Below, piece after piece: positions 55,801-63,256 of a DNA stretch of 64,000 nucleotides. The position numbers and the translations under genes are program-made. The DNA comes from Myxococcales bacterium (GTDB taxonomy: Bacteria; Myxococcota_A; Polyangia; Palsa-1104; JAEUJZ01): positions 16,439 to 80,438 of the forward strand of contig JAEUKB010000091.1 of the NCBI GenBank assembly GCA_016794365.1, read 5' to 3'. The notes under the pieces are model-generated. The model did not search any database, was not told the DNA's origin, and saw nothing but the letters and a program-made list of their open reading frames with translations. Positions within the stretch are counted from its first letter, which is position 1. Each line of letters starts with the position of its first letter.

Positions 55801-56145
55801 CGCGCACTGTCGCAAATGCTTCAAGAAGTGACCCAGGACGATCGGAAGACTCGCTTTCGAGTACGTGATGCGCCCGTCGAGGTTGTCTGTGGAACCGTGG
55901 ATCGATTTCAGGGGAGAGAAGCCGATCTCGTGATGCTCTCGATGCGGAACACGGAGCGCATCGGATTCCTCGATAGTCCGAATCGTCTCAACGTCGCAGT
56001 GACTCGCGCGAGGCAGCAACTGGTGGTGGTTGGCAACGCTGAGTACTTCAATCGCTGCGGAGTCACTGAACTGGAAGAGCTGGCGCGGCGTTCGTCGCAG
56101 GTGGACGAGCAGGATGTCCGGCGCTGGAGGCGCAGTAAACCATGA
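52861..56145 (+). CDS. SF1B (Upf1/DNA2-like) helicase with large insert
   Basis: 1094 residues. Walker A EGPPGSGKTTAICEIV (residue 408), DEAS box LIIDEASKTLI (553), VGDVRQLPPF (579), SYQHRMHPQISEF (875), GTVDRFQGREADLVMLSMRN and NVAVTRARQQLVVVGN (1040-1052). The N-terminal 370 residues precede the motor and are unrecognised. About 290 residues lie between motif III and the QHRMHP motif IV region, a long insert that may hold an accessory domain. Acts on RNA or DNA 5'-3' by family analogy. Both junctions overlap by 4 nt (ATGA). Confidence 0.9.
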   Translation: MKVLFFHATASVTHPKVLGAFEGQTRTTLRPFNQFLGQAIHTAKQRQFRYQLPWERVRNLLSIRLEPLDSLLRVPRRLPGFVITNWPDDKVPDLAQHAFVTNRGVPVRIEAATRTDQGLLVQANPLILPTDRLLWCSVDCEIRQEAAPPPPQQVSTIDGVLLKIVGTPRAEGDRHWLLVVQGKHSDCTLLVDGEQVDAESMPTMDGLRRVVDSAGHSFDVAGGMLRSEEPPADGPFRDDHGIRYRGEELSGAGRSGNWIQLLPPEHAEADEFLDPRAAFCEGDVSEVWTTKSRRPSDIYKVKKVDQDRYQLLLDRLPPEGTTLFLPVDLRNLYLQKRALRQLSEAPLPHHQGLMRLCEDPQHARWPSVKPHNPVQWRALTDETRSGTTEQRAFVAKALGSPDFAFLEGPPGSGKTTAICEIVQQLVEQGKRVLLCASTHVAIDNVLERLLGSESPIDAVRIGKLDKVDDKVQSVQIDSRIDALIAAWKRQPEMQKFGDAELAEMAERTIVMAANLTCGTTMGIVNHPLFRGRDEDLHIAERPITTMPHWDVLIIDEASKTLIQEFMVPALMAKRWIIVGDVRQLPPFADRADIVANLRDLVDEKDQPIFPRDHQRACLLLFRFLRSHVRQPGMRWLIVEPPSVLGWIVRELQAKPIADLSVVRVVARVPVREGPTALVTVAQLQSGAPEALRLAAADWVLVGEDLLAEVSHLLPSNLLLARNVTSGSRVLSEGDPFLLRQAWWLGRAGQLPRPYNERKFQKADITTFAESQLCETDWLRRNDLGQELAWRLTRLHELRHSCDDRERLCEDLKRLQPTARDISEPIAEIQDIGLPSILEVIQEGIGVERSKRPSALTEGLRTRRTDVFLPRFESLSYQHRMHPQISEFSREIFYSGKSLKDANTIESRDGKLGWDFGKFRSHRVWAHVHGRDQQGENRDEVSVIAAILREFIAWARKKGPPARNAPSVWEVACLCFYVKQERALSQMLQEVTQDDRKTRFRVRDAPVEVVCGTVDRFQGREADLVMLSMRNTERIGFLDSPNRLNVAVTRARQQLVVVGNAEYFNRCGVTELEELARRSSQVDEQDVRRWRRSKP

Positions 56146-57815
56146 GAGCTGTACTTTTTGCTGACATTCCCGTCGAGCGTGTTGCGGTCTTTGCTGAGAT
56201 GGCCTGGATGCAGCGGCGGCCTGAGCTGGGCGTCATCTGTTGTGCAGCTCGTCACAATGGCAACAGCATCTCGGTAGCGGCAGTCCAGTCTGTACTTCCA
56301 GGGCTTGGCGATGCAGGTGCGCGAAATGTCATTTCTTGGTGCCGGACGCTGGGGATCTGCGATTCACAAGGTGGTCTGACATCGCTCGGTGAAGATGCAG
56401 CCGAACGCGATGAGGCTCCCGTCCCCGAACAGGGCGTCTATGACTGTTGGCTTGCGCAGCATCCACTGATTGGACGGCGAATTCTGGCTGTTGAGAGGCT
56501 CTCATCGAATCGCGACCATCGCTTCGAGGAAGTTGTTGCGCTGCCGATTGTCCCGGATCGTGGCGTCAGGTTCCGCTCTGTGGTCGATCCAGAGCAGCGG
56601 TATCTGCTGCGCGAGCTGCCATCGAACCATGGCCAGGTTGGTTGTTTGCACGGAACGACACAAGCGCGCTGCCGATTGAGATGGACTCTCGATTTCGACG
56701 CGCGGAAGGACCATTGGCAGCTCGATGGTGCGCTCGATACGTCCCAAGGCGGAATGAAGGCGATGCAGCACCAACCGGAATCGGACGGAATCGATCTCAA
56801 GCGACTTGCTGATCTTTGGGGGACTGGACCTGTTGTGAAGTTTGGCCGGTGGCAGACAGATGAGCGTCGGCTTGCCATCGCATTTCAGGGGCTTACCGAA
56901 GCGGAACAGGATAACTTCCGAAAGACGCTGAAGCTGCCTCAAGTCGAGGTGCCGGGAAAAGGGACGTACGCAGACGTAAGCTTGGAGGATGTCCCGATTG
57001 GGCCAGTGTCAGCAGAGGAGGCGCAGCGCTGGGCCGTCGCGCGACTCGAACGTCATCTCGCTCGCAATGTTGCTTACCGTAGCCGCAGCGAGCTACGGCG
57101 ACTGTTTGCGGAACGTATGGAGGAGACTCCGCTTGAAAAGTTTTGTCCGACACTCCCAGCGCACAACGCCATGATTGGTGAACCGCTCGTTGCGAAGAAG
57201 CCCGAGCTGTTTTGGTCACTGGCGGCCCCCGTCGATCTTTCCCCGCATCCGATCCCGCAAACAGAACTGGACGCCTTCCGCATCGGAATCGAAGAGCCAG
57301 GCATCGAATCGGTGGCCAAGGAACCCAGTGTCGTCCGCGTTCCGTATCGCGGTGGCTGGTCCATGCGGCGAGTCATGGAACGACTCCTCACTGTGGGTAC
57401 ACCCCGACGCATACTGCTCTGTGATCGCTACGTTCGTGGCGCTGAGAACCTGGTGAGCTTGAAGCTTATGGTGCAAGCGATCCACCTGTTGAATCCATCG
57501 GTGCTGATCGATGTGTGGACCGATGAGGAGGGTGCCGATTTTAAACAGATTCGCGCGCTGACCGGCAGCGCACCACGCGCCTACCGCGAGGTATTCGGTC
57601 ACAGTGCGCCACACGATCGCTATCTCTTGGTCGAGCTACATACCAACGAGAGGTTTGGCTGGCAGATGAGCAACAGTCCTCTCGATGCCCGCGTAGATGT
57701 ACCGAAGGCTGGACCCGAGACTCCCTTGCGATCGCGCGGCCTGGTTGCGGTGCGCATGTCTGCGGACGAGCTACCCGAGCGACTACGTCAATGGCTGAGC
57801 GGAGGTGGACGATGA
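56142..57815 (+). CDS. Protein with possible C-terminal PLD-like domain
   Basis: 557 residues. The first 400 residues contain no domain I can name. The C-terminus has RRILLCDRYVRGAENLVSLKLMV (415-440) and APHDRYLLVELHTNERFGWQMSNSPLDA (489-516). The HDRY-type segment followed by a Gly-Trp-x-x-S/N-S-P turn resembles half of a phospholipase-D-like (HKD-related) fold, where the Lys of HxK is replaced by Asp-Arg; such variants occur in nuclease-like proteins of defence loci. The activity is unproven. Start and stop overlap the neighbours, so it is fixed in the operon. Confidence 0.62.
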   Translation: MRAVLFADIPVERVAVFAEMAWMQRRPELGVICCAARHNGNSISVAAVQSVLPGLGDAGARNVISWCRTLGICDSQGGLTSLGEDAAERDEAPVPEQGVYDCWLAQHPLIGRRILAVERLSSNRDHRFEEVVALPIVPDRGVRFRSVVDPEQRYLLRELPSNHGQVGCLHGTTQARCRLRWTLDFDARKDHWQLDGALDTSQGGMKAMQHQPESDGIDLKRLADLWGTGPVVKFGRWQTDERRLAIAFQGLTEAEQDNFRKTLKLPQVEVPGKGTYADVSLEDVPIGPVSAEEAQRWAVARLERHLARNVAYRSRSELRRLFAERMEETPLEKFCPTLPAHNAMIGEPLVAKKPELFWSLAAPVDLSPHPIPQTELDAFRIGIEEPGIESVAKEPSVVRVPYRGGWSMRRVMERLLTVGTPRRILLCDRYVRGAENLVSLKLMVQAIHLLNPSVLIDVWTDEEGADFKQIRALTGSAPRAYREVFGHSAPHDRYLLVELHTNERFGWQMSNSPLDARVDVPKAGPETPLRSRGLVAVRMSADELPERLRQWLSGGGR

Positions 57816-59821
57816 AGAAAGGAGCGATTCGCCGAATAGAGCGGGAGCGCGTGGAGCGACGGGATGACGCACGTCTACAGAGCGCTTGGGTGGGCTCGAC
57901 AACGACCACGGAGCGTGGATCAATCGTAGGCACTTCCCACCTGTTTCACGCTGACCAACCGGGTCCAGTCAGTGTGGATCGAGGCGCTCCGGTACTTGTG
58001 ATGCTACGCACCGCTCATGCACCCGTGATGGCCGAGCTGCTCGCGCCTGCCAGCGCTGGTGAACGCGTCTACGTGCTGGTGCCGGCTGGCTGGGGTCAGT
58101 CGAAAATGGATCCGCAGCTTTTGGCCTGTCGCACGGTGCTCATCCGACGGATTCCCGAAGTACCTGTAGATGGTGTTTACCGACTGAGCGAGGCAAAGCT
58201 CTGGATGGGCACAACGCCGGAAGGTGTGGCACCGTGGTGCTTGCGCCTGGACGATCAACAGGCCGCTGCGTTTCGGCACCTATTTCTGTGGCTGTTTTGG
58301 CACCAAGCGACCGACGAGGGATGGACCGGCGGTACACAGATCTCATTTCGGCCAGCGGCAGAGCGTCCCTTTGACGTCAGTGAACCGTCGCGAGCTGCAC
58401 CGCTGCGCCTTCTCCATGCAGAGACGCCCCTCGGATTCGATACACGCGGTGCGCTTGTCCATGTATCCGATGGGGAACCTCCGTCCGGTGCGCCTCGTCG
58501 GTTATGGCTTCCCGTAAGCGGCAGCTATCATCAACCGCTGGCTCGTCTTGTGCGAGAGGGGACAGAGGTTGTATGGGAAGACCGGCAGCTGCCAGACCTT
58601 GTGATTGGGAAAGGGAAGGCGGCTGCCTACCTACCTGGGATGGTGCGGCGGTTGCTCGTCGAGCTGAACCCGAACCAAGCCGCCGATGCTGCGCGGATTT
58701 TGGAAGCTCCCGCTTGCTGGCGCTTCGGAACGGATCTCCGACTGGGGGACCATGTCCAAAACGGCGAGCTGATGTGGCTGGAAGGGGCTCAAGCGGCGTG
58801 CCCCGTCGAGCCCGAACAGACCATCAGCCTACCTGCTGTCCAGTCCGAACAGGTACGCGCCACTCCCAATGCAGCTCCAGATTCCTGGCCGATGGCGCAG
58901 CCGCTGGCGCTCACCGCGCGGTACACATGGACGGCATTGCCCCCGCGCGTGCCGGGTGGCTCTGAGGAAGATGCTCTCGTCGGTCGCTGGCGACAGCTCG
59001 ATGAGGACTGGTCGAAACGGCGCAGCAAGATTCGCGACGTACTGCAAGAAATCGACGGTCATCGTGGCCGGATCGGACGGGCATTCTCTCGCCTACTTGC
59101 TGCGATGCTCGGCTTTGAGCGAACCCAACGAAACCTGCTTGATGAGCTTACGGTGCTGGATGCGAAGCGGCTCTCGTTGGCTGGCCCTACGGCTGCGCCT
59201 GGGTTGCTCCGACAACTGGCGAGCATTGAAGACCAGACGCATACGCTGCAGAGCGACCAAGCGGAAGCCGAGCGCAAGGCCCAAGAGCAAGAAGATCGCG
59301 AACAGCAGGAGCGTGAGTGGCAACGTCGCGTGGAAGTTGCCAGTCAAGATCTTCCAGCGCGCCACAAAGCCCTTGCCGAAAAGGAGTCACTGCTACCCGA
59401 TGCAGTCAAGGCACTCGCCACAGTCGAAGACGAGCTGAAGGGGGCCGATAAGAAAGCGAAAAAGGATCTTCAAGCCCAGCAGCAGCGGACATCCGACGAT
59501 CTTGCCAAGCTCCAGGCGGACATCAAGCGACTGAAACAAGAGGTAGAAGACCTGGAACAGCGAGCAGCGGAACCGTTTGTGTTCAAGCCAACGACGAAGG
59601 CTCCGATGCGGCAGCCACAAGGAGCGGGCCGGTTCGTTCCCCAATCTGTGCAGACTCGCGCCGCGACGTTAATTCCCGAAGAGGCATTGCCAGAGGTCGG
59701 TGCGCTGCGCCGTCACAAAGGACAGCGCTACCTCGTCATCGAAACCTGGGAAGAGCTGACGATCGGTGAACAAGCCGCTGCCCGTCTCAATGCGCGACTT
59801 GTTGCCCCGGAGAACGCATGA
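57812..59821 (+). CDS. Large coiled-coil protein of the operon
   Basis: 669 residues from the ATG with GGAGGT 7 nt upstream (overlapping the previous stop); an earlier in-frame ATG at 57791 is unlikely. Residues 1-390 form an unrecognised globular region (repeated Trp, WGQSKMDPQ, LPGMVRRLLVELNPNQ). Residues 395-585 are a long coiled coil with Lys/Glu/Gln heptads (AEAERKAQEQEDREQQEREW; DDLAKLQADIKRLKQEVEDLEQ), and the last 70 residues form a small domain ending RYLVIETWEELTIGEQAAARL. Probably a structural scaffold for the ATPase and helicase. Confidence 0.7.
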   Translation: MKKGAIRRIERERVERRDDARLQSAWVGSTTTTERGSIVGTSHLFHADQPGPVSVDRGAPVLVMLRTAHAPVMAELLAPASAGERVYVLVPAGWGQSKMDPQLLACRTVLIRRIPEVPVDGVYRLSEAKLWMGTTPEGVAPWCLRLDDQQAAAFRHLFLWLFWHQATDEGWTGGTQISFRPAAERPFDVSEPSRAAPLRLLHAETPLGFDTRGALVHVSDGEPPSGAPRRLWLPVSGSYHQPLARLVREGTEVVWEDRQLPDLVIGKGKAAAYLPGMVRRLLVELNPNQAADAARILEAPACWRFGTDLRLGDHVQNGELMWLEGAQAACPVEPEQTISLPAVQSEQVRATPNAAPDSWPMAQPLALTARYTWTALPPRVPGGSEEDALVGRWRQLDEDWSKRRSKIRDVLQEIDGHRGRIGRAFSRLLAAMLGFERTQRNLLDELTVLDAKRLSLAGPTAAPGLLRQLASIEDQTHTLQSDQAEAERKAQEQEDREQQEREWQRRVEVASQDLPARHKALAEKESLLPDAVKALATVEDELKGADKKAKKDLQAQQQRTSDDLAKLQADIKRLKQEVEDLEQRAAEPFVFKPTTKAPMRQPQGAGRFVPQSVQTRAATLIPEEALPEVGALRRHKGQRYLVIETWEELTIGEQAAARLNARLVAPENA

Positions 59822-60027
59822 AGGAACAGCACATCACCGTCGAGATCGACCGCGAGGGCCGGATCACAGCGGATGCCAAGGGATTCACCGGCGATGCGTG
59901 CCTGCGCGAGCTGGAACGAATCCTTGAAGGACTGTCACCGGGCATTGCCACGCTGGACCGCAAGCCAGAAGCTGGCACCGGACGAGTCAGCATCACGCGC
60001 ACTCATGCCGTGGGGAAGAAGCCATGA
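59818..60027 (+). CDS. DUF2997 family small protein
   Basis: 69 residues. The N-terminus KEQHITVEIDREGRITADAKGFTGDACLREL matches the DUF2997 pattern of a short beta-sheet followed by a helix. The family is commonly found beside DUF1257, as here; the biochemical role is unknown to me. Starts inside the stop of the coiled-coil gene (ATGA). Confidence 0.85.
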   Translation: MKEQHITVEIDREGRITADAKGFTGDACLRELERILEGLSPGIATLDRKPEAGTGRVSITRTHAVGKKP

Positions 60028-60518
60028 GCGCGTACATCACGCTGTTGACACCGATGACGGATGAGGAGTGCTTGCTGGCAGCGCTCGCTGACGTAGGCTT
60101 CGACAGAACCAAGGTCGAGGTGCATGCCAGCCCTGCTCATCTCCTCGGGTATCAAGGCGACAGTAGGGCGCAGATCGCCAACATTGTGATCCGACGGCAG
60201 CACGTTGGTGGTTCATCAAACGATGTTGGCTTCCTGGCCACACCCACGGGCTACCAAGCGATTGTGAGTGAATACGATCGGTCCCGATTTGGCGCTGGTT
60301 GGCTCACGCAGATCCACGGACGCTATCAAGCCCATGCGTTTGCCAAACAAGAACAACTGGCTGCGGAAGCGCGGCGACGAATGGAAGCGGAACGCCAGCG
60401 GCTCGTCGAAGCGCAGCGGAAAGCCGTTCACGAAAAGGCCAAGAAGCTCGGCTACCAGATCAAAGAATCGCGCGAAGGCGAAACCATTCGGCTTGTGCTG
60501 GTGAAGCGGACTTATTGA
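60024..60518 (+). CDS. DUF1257 (Ycf35-like) protein
   Basis: 164 residues. The YcF35/DUF1257 domain covers residues 1-115 (SAYITLLTPMTDEECLLAALADVGFD...VGFLATPTGYQAIVSEYDRSRFGAGWLTQIHGRYQ), followed by a helical Lys/Arg/Glu tail (AEARRRMEAERQRLVEAQRKA) and a short beta hairpin (LGYQIKESREGETIRLVLVKR). DUF1257 pairs with DUF2997 and Ycf46 ATPases in plastids, cyanobacteria and some bacterial clusters. Likely a substrate adaptor for the ATPase. Stop overlaps the next start by 1 nt. Confidence 0.85.
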   Translation: MSAYITLLTPMTDEECLLAALADVGFDRTKVEVHASPAHLLGYQGDSRAQIANIVIRRQHVGGSSNDVGFLATPTGYQAIVSEYDRSRFGAGWLTQIHGRYQAHAFAKQEQLAAEARRRMEAERQRLVEAQRKAVHEKAKKLGYQIKESREGETIRLVLVKRTY

Positions 60519-61096
60519 TGAGGCTCAACCTTTCAAGGACACTCGCTCGGAGCGCGGCCAACGGACCAGGCGAACGCTTCGTGATGTGGGTGCAAGGCTG
60601 CCCGCTCGCTTGCCCTGGATGTTGGAATCCCGATACCTGGTCTTTTCATCGGCAAAGTCTTCGCGATACCGAAGATCTGGTCGCTGAGATTCTGACCATA
60701 CAAGGCATCGAGGGCGTTACTTTTACGGGTGGGGAGCCATTCATGCAGGCGCGCTCACTCGCAGAAGTAGGGCGGGCTGTGCGGAAAGCTGGCCTCTCGG
60801 TATTTATCTTCACTGGCTACTACTTGCATGAACTGGGATCGGATGCCGCCCGCGAGCTGTTGGCAGTGACCGATGTCCTGGTCAGTGGACGTTATGTCGA
60901 GTCCGCTCGTCAGCATGGAGTCTCTTGGCGAAGTTCATCGAACCAAGCGGTTCATTTTTTAACCGACCGATATGCACATACGGACATGGAACGGTCGTCT
61001 GAAGCAGAGATACGAATCAATGCAGATGGTCAAGTCACGCTGACTGGCTTTCCTGAAGAAGAACTTCTGACGGTGATTTCGACAGAGAGTTCCTAA
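60518..61096 (+). CDS. Radical SAM activase (NrdG-like)
   Basis: 192 residues. CPLACPGCWNPDTWSF carries the CxxxCxxC [4Fe-4S] motif (residues 28, 32, 35). A GGEPF motif (VTFTGGEPF) binds SAM. The size fits small activases of the anaerobic ribonucleotide reductase (NrdG) type, but no NrdD is present; it may activate a partner of this operon by making a glycyl radical. It begins at the TGATG overlap with DUF1257. Last gene of the operon. Confidence 0.85.
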   Translation: MRLNLSRTLARSAANGPGERFVMWVQGCPLACPGCWNPDTWSFHRQSLRDTEDLVAEILTIQGIEGVTFTGGEPFMQARSLAEVGRAVRKAGLSVFIFTGYYLHELGSDAARELLAVTDVLVSGRYVESARQHGVSWRSSSNQAVHFLTDRYAHTDMERSSEAEIRINADGQVTLTGFPEEELLTVISTESS

Positions 61097-61152
61097 ATCG
61101 CTGCACGACACAAGGCGCTCTTCGCAGCTTCATACCACTTCGCATCGTTTCA

Positions 61153-61182
61153 TTCGTTCGCCAATCCTTCGTTCGCCAATCC
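61153..61182. repeat. Two tandem 15-bp repeats
   Basis: TTCGTTCGCCAATCC occurs twice in direct tandem, just after the radical SAM gene, in the 292-bp gap that holds no gene. Minor slippage repeat. Confidence 0.7.
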
Positions 61183-61388
61183 TTCGGACGACTTTGTTGG
61201 TATTGCGATATGCAGCTTGGAACGATGACGCCGTCCAACGATCTGCCTTTCGAGGACAGAGCGAATGAGAACAACGGATGGTGTTGCCCATTCAGACAGT
61301 TCAGATAGCGAGATGGCTGCCGCAAGGAGCATGTCCCTTGCCTCGTACGCATTGCACCGTGCGGACAGCTCGCTTTCGTCCGAGCCTC

Positions 61389-61853
61389 TCAACAGATGTT
61401 CTGAATGCAATCTCCATCACAGTTGTAGCGGCACTCAACCCAGGTGTTGCAGGTGACTTCCCACTCAGCGCTTGGCACGTAGCAGCTTCCGGCGACTGGC
61501 TTATTGCATCTAGATGACTTGATCGTTTGGTACACGACGTGCCGACCAAAGTAGCATCCGACTGGGAGAACGGTCCCAACGCTGCACCAAGTCTCTCGTT
61601 GGGAATAGGTCGGATAGGCCGTCATATCGATCCGCGTCAGTCCAGTGGATCCAAACCGTGGGTCACAGCCATAGCTGGATGGGTTGTTCTTGTTTTGGCT
61701 CTCTGCATCCGGAGCTGAATTGAGATCCTCGCTTCGGGCACTCTCTGCTAGCGTCATGTTCTGTTGAAGTTCGGAAGGCTCTGGGACTTCGCCGCAGCCA
61801 ACGGACAGCAGAGACACACAACAGAGAGTGAACAGCGTATTGTGAATGGACAT
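61389..61853 (-). CDS. Exported Cys-rich lipoprotein
   Basis: 154 residues. MSIHNTLFTLCCVSLLSVGCGE is a lipoprotein signal. The mature part contains about 12 Cys in the C-terminal 90 residues (for example CYFGRHVVYQT, CRYNCDGDCIQNIC), suggesting a disulfide-rich small fold. Function unknown. Reads towards the radical SAM gene. Composition fits the exported lipoproteins of the host core. Confidence 0.7.
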   Translation of the reverse strand: MSIHNTLFTLCCVSLLSVGCGEVPEPSELQQNMTLAESARSEDLNSAPDAESQNKNNPSSYGCDPRFGSTGLTRIDMTAYPTYSQRETWCSVGTVLPVGCYFGRHVVYQTIKSSRCNKPVAGSCYVPSAEWEVTCNTWVECRYNCDGDCIQNIC

Positions 61854-62418
61854 GTGAGCTACCTTTCCTCGGACGTGTGGGTTTGGGGCCGCGCGACAAG
61901 GCGACCTTGAACGTCACTGGACTGCAAAGCATACGATGTGCCATCCGGAAAGTGCTCCAACGCAGGCAGCTATGAAGGAAGCTGCTGAAGGACAATCGGA
62001 CACAGCACCCAAGCGCTTGGCTTTTGCTGGTGGGCACGCCCATGGGCAAGCCAGCGGTGCGCCAGTGAACCCATTGGGCCGTTTTGAGCAGATGTCAGGT
62101 TCTCCTGATGGCCATCGCGACCTGCGCGCAGCAAGCCTTCCCCTGCGTTCATTTGTTCCATCGCTGGCGGGTTCATCCGGGAGGAATTTGCGAGGGCGCT
62201 TCGTCCTCACGCTCAGAGGAAGAGAAACTAAATGTTCTAAAATACGAAATTCACAAACAGCAATGGACCTACAGAATCTGCTCGCCGAGCTGCAAGCAAG
62301 AGCTGCGAGAAGGGATTTAGCCGTTGCTGATGGTGCGACATGGCCAGTCCCTACGTCGTTCCCCAATTCGGTCTTGTAAAGTGCTTTCTCGACGAAAAAA
62401 TCAACGAATTATAGTGAG
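61854..62418. other. Right-end region of the element, no clear gene
   Basis: Overlapping frames on both strands (61914-62366 minus, 61936-62379 plus) are open but neither has a family signal or ribosome site. GC falls near 62230-62270 and 62370-62418, with A/T runs just inside the kinase junction. Likely the attachment end of the element. Confidence 0.5.
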
Positions 62419-62850
62419 CCGGAAAATGTCATGCTGACCGAAGACTCGGCGGTGGTGGCAGGAGAGCGCACCAAGGTGCTCGATTTTGGGATCGCGCTCG
62501 TTCCCAAAGATGCGCTGATGATCTCGCAGCTACCGCTCGCACATGAGAGTGATCCGGGACAGTTTGCAGGCACGATTCCGTACATGGCTCCCGAGCAGCT
62601 TGATGCGCAAGGACACGGTGCGATCTCGGCGAAGACAGATGTCTATCAGCTTGGTGTGCTCTTGTACGAACTCCTCAGCGGAGAGACTCCGTTTTCGTAC
62701 ACCGGGCAGCAAGGCTACTCGCTGATGATGTGCATCGTTCAAAAAGAACCCAAAGCGCTGGCCGCGCTCCGTCCCGAGGTTCCTTGGGAACTATCGCAAC
62801 TGATTCACCGCATGCTGGCCAAGTCCCAGGTAGCGCTCGCTTTTGCGTAG
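62419..62850 (+). pseudogene. Ser/Thr protein kinase, catalytic-half fragment
   Basis: Continues the kinase interrupted at 34714: PENVMLTEDSAVVAGERTKVLDFGIALV, then FAGTIPYMAPEQLDAQG and DVYQLGVLLYELLSGETPFSY. It follows the same orientation and resumes at the codons right after HRD(LK). The ATG at 62431 is only an internal Met. Near 62825 the expected C-terminal kinase helix (LAKxPxxRP) stops at MLAKS and continues as unrelated VALAFA before a stop, so the C-terminus is lost too. Not functional as it stands. Confidence 0.88.
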
Positions 62851-63256
62851 TTCATCAGATGATCCTCGACGGAAAGTCTGAATTGAATCGATATTTTATT
62901 GTTTTTTATATTACATAAAATGATCTCATCATCTGCCAACTGGACCAGTTTGGTCCATGGTCCAGCGCTATCAGGAAGTGGGACGGAAGGCAGACGGACT
63001 CTGCCTACATGGAGTCTGTTTGGCGCAGTCTGTGTCTGTGCGTGCGATGAACGCGGCCGCGATCGGGGGGAGCGGCCGCTGTCGATTCAGCGCGGCCGCG
63101 CTTTTTACTTCGCGCCCCGTCGAGATTTGATCTTGTGCATCGGAAGCGCGGCCGCGCCGGATCTAGTCTGCGCGGCCGCGATCGCAAGATAGGTGTACGA
63201 CTCCGGACTCCCAAAGCAGTCTGGGAGTGGGAATCCTGCGCAGAACAGAGCCGATG
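62851..63256. other. Intergenic region with NotI-site cluster
   Basis: No gene is supported; plus and minus frames near 62899-63214 are open only because of GC-rich repeats. A palindromic run CTGGACC-(12 nt)-GGTCCAG lies at 62940-62965. The NotI cluster is described separately. Confidence 0.6.
63053..63179. repeat. Five GCGGCCGC (NotI) octamers in 127 bp
   Basis: GCGGCCGC starts at 63053, 63072, 63092, 63148 and 63172, four flanked by further GC dinucleotides (GCGCGGCCGC) or adjacent bases. Spacing is 19, 20, 56 and 24 bp. Each is self-complementary. Confidence 0.97.

Larger units (their letters stand above)
34715..62418. mobile_element. 27.7-kb integrated element inside a Ser/Thr kinase gene
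   Basis: Bounded by the two halves of one kinase gene, cut between the HRD and PEN codons. The first gene inside the left end is a serine recombinase, transcribed inwards, as in many serine-integrase islands. The insert holds regulators, a SacI-like restriction-modification system, a metal-uptake module and a seven-gene ATPase/helicase/radical-SAM operon, with no phage structural or conjugation genes seen. About two host codons (Leu-Lys) are unaccounted for at the junction, and I could not define attL/attR cores. A-rich/T-rich GATTTTTC-type sequences occur just inside both ends in inverted orientation (34720 and 62397). A single integration event or stepwise accretion are both possible. Confidence 0.85.

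Noticed and set aside
61914..62379. Two overlapping frames (minus 150 residues, plus 147 residues) at the right end of the element
   Set aside because: Each is the antisense of the other, and neither has a domain or ribosome site; I could not decide so listed as no clear gene.
63053..63179. NotI cluster as a cloning-vector contaminant
   Set aside because: Possible in principle, but the flanks are continuous genomic sequence with no recognisable vector polylinker; kept as an unusual feature rather than contamination.
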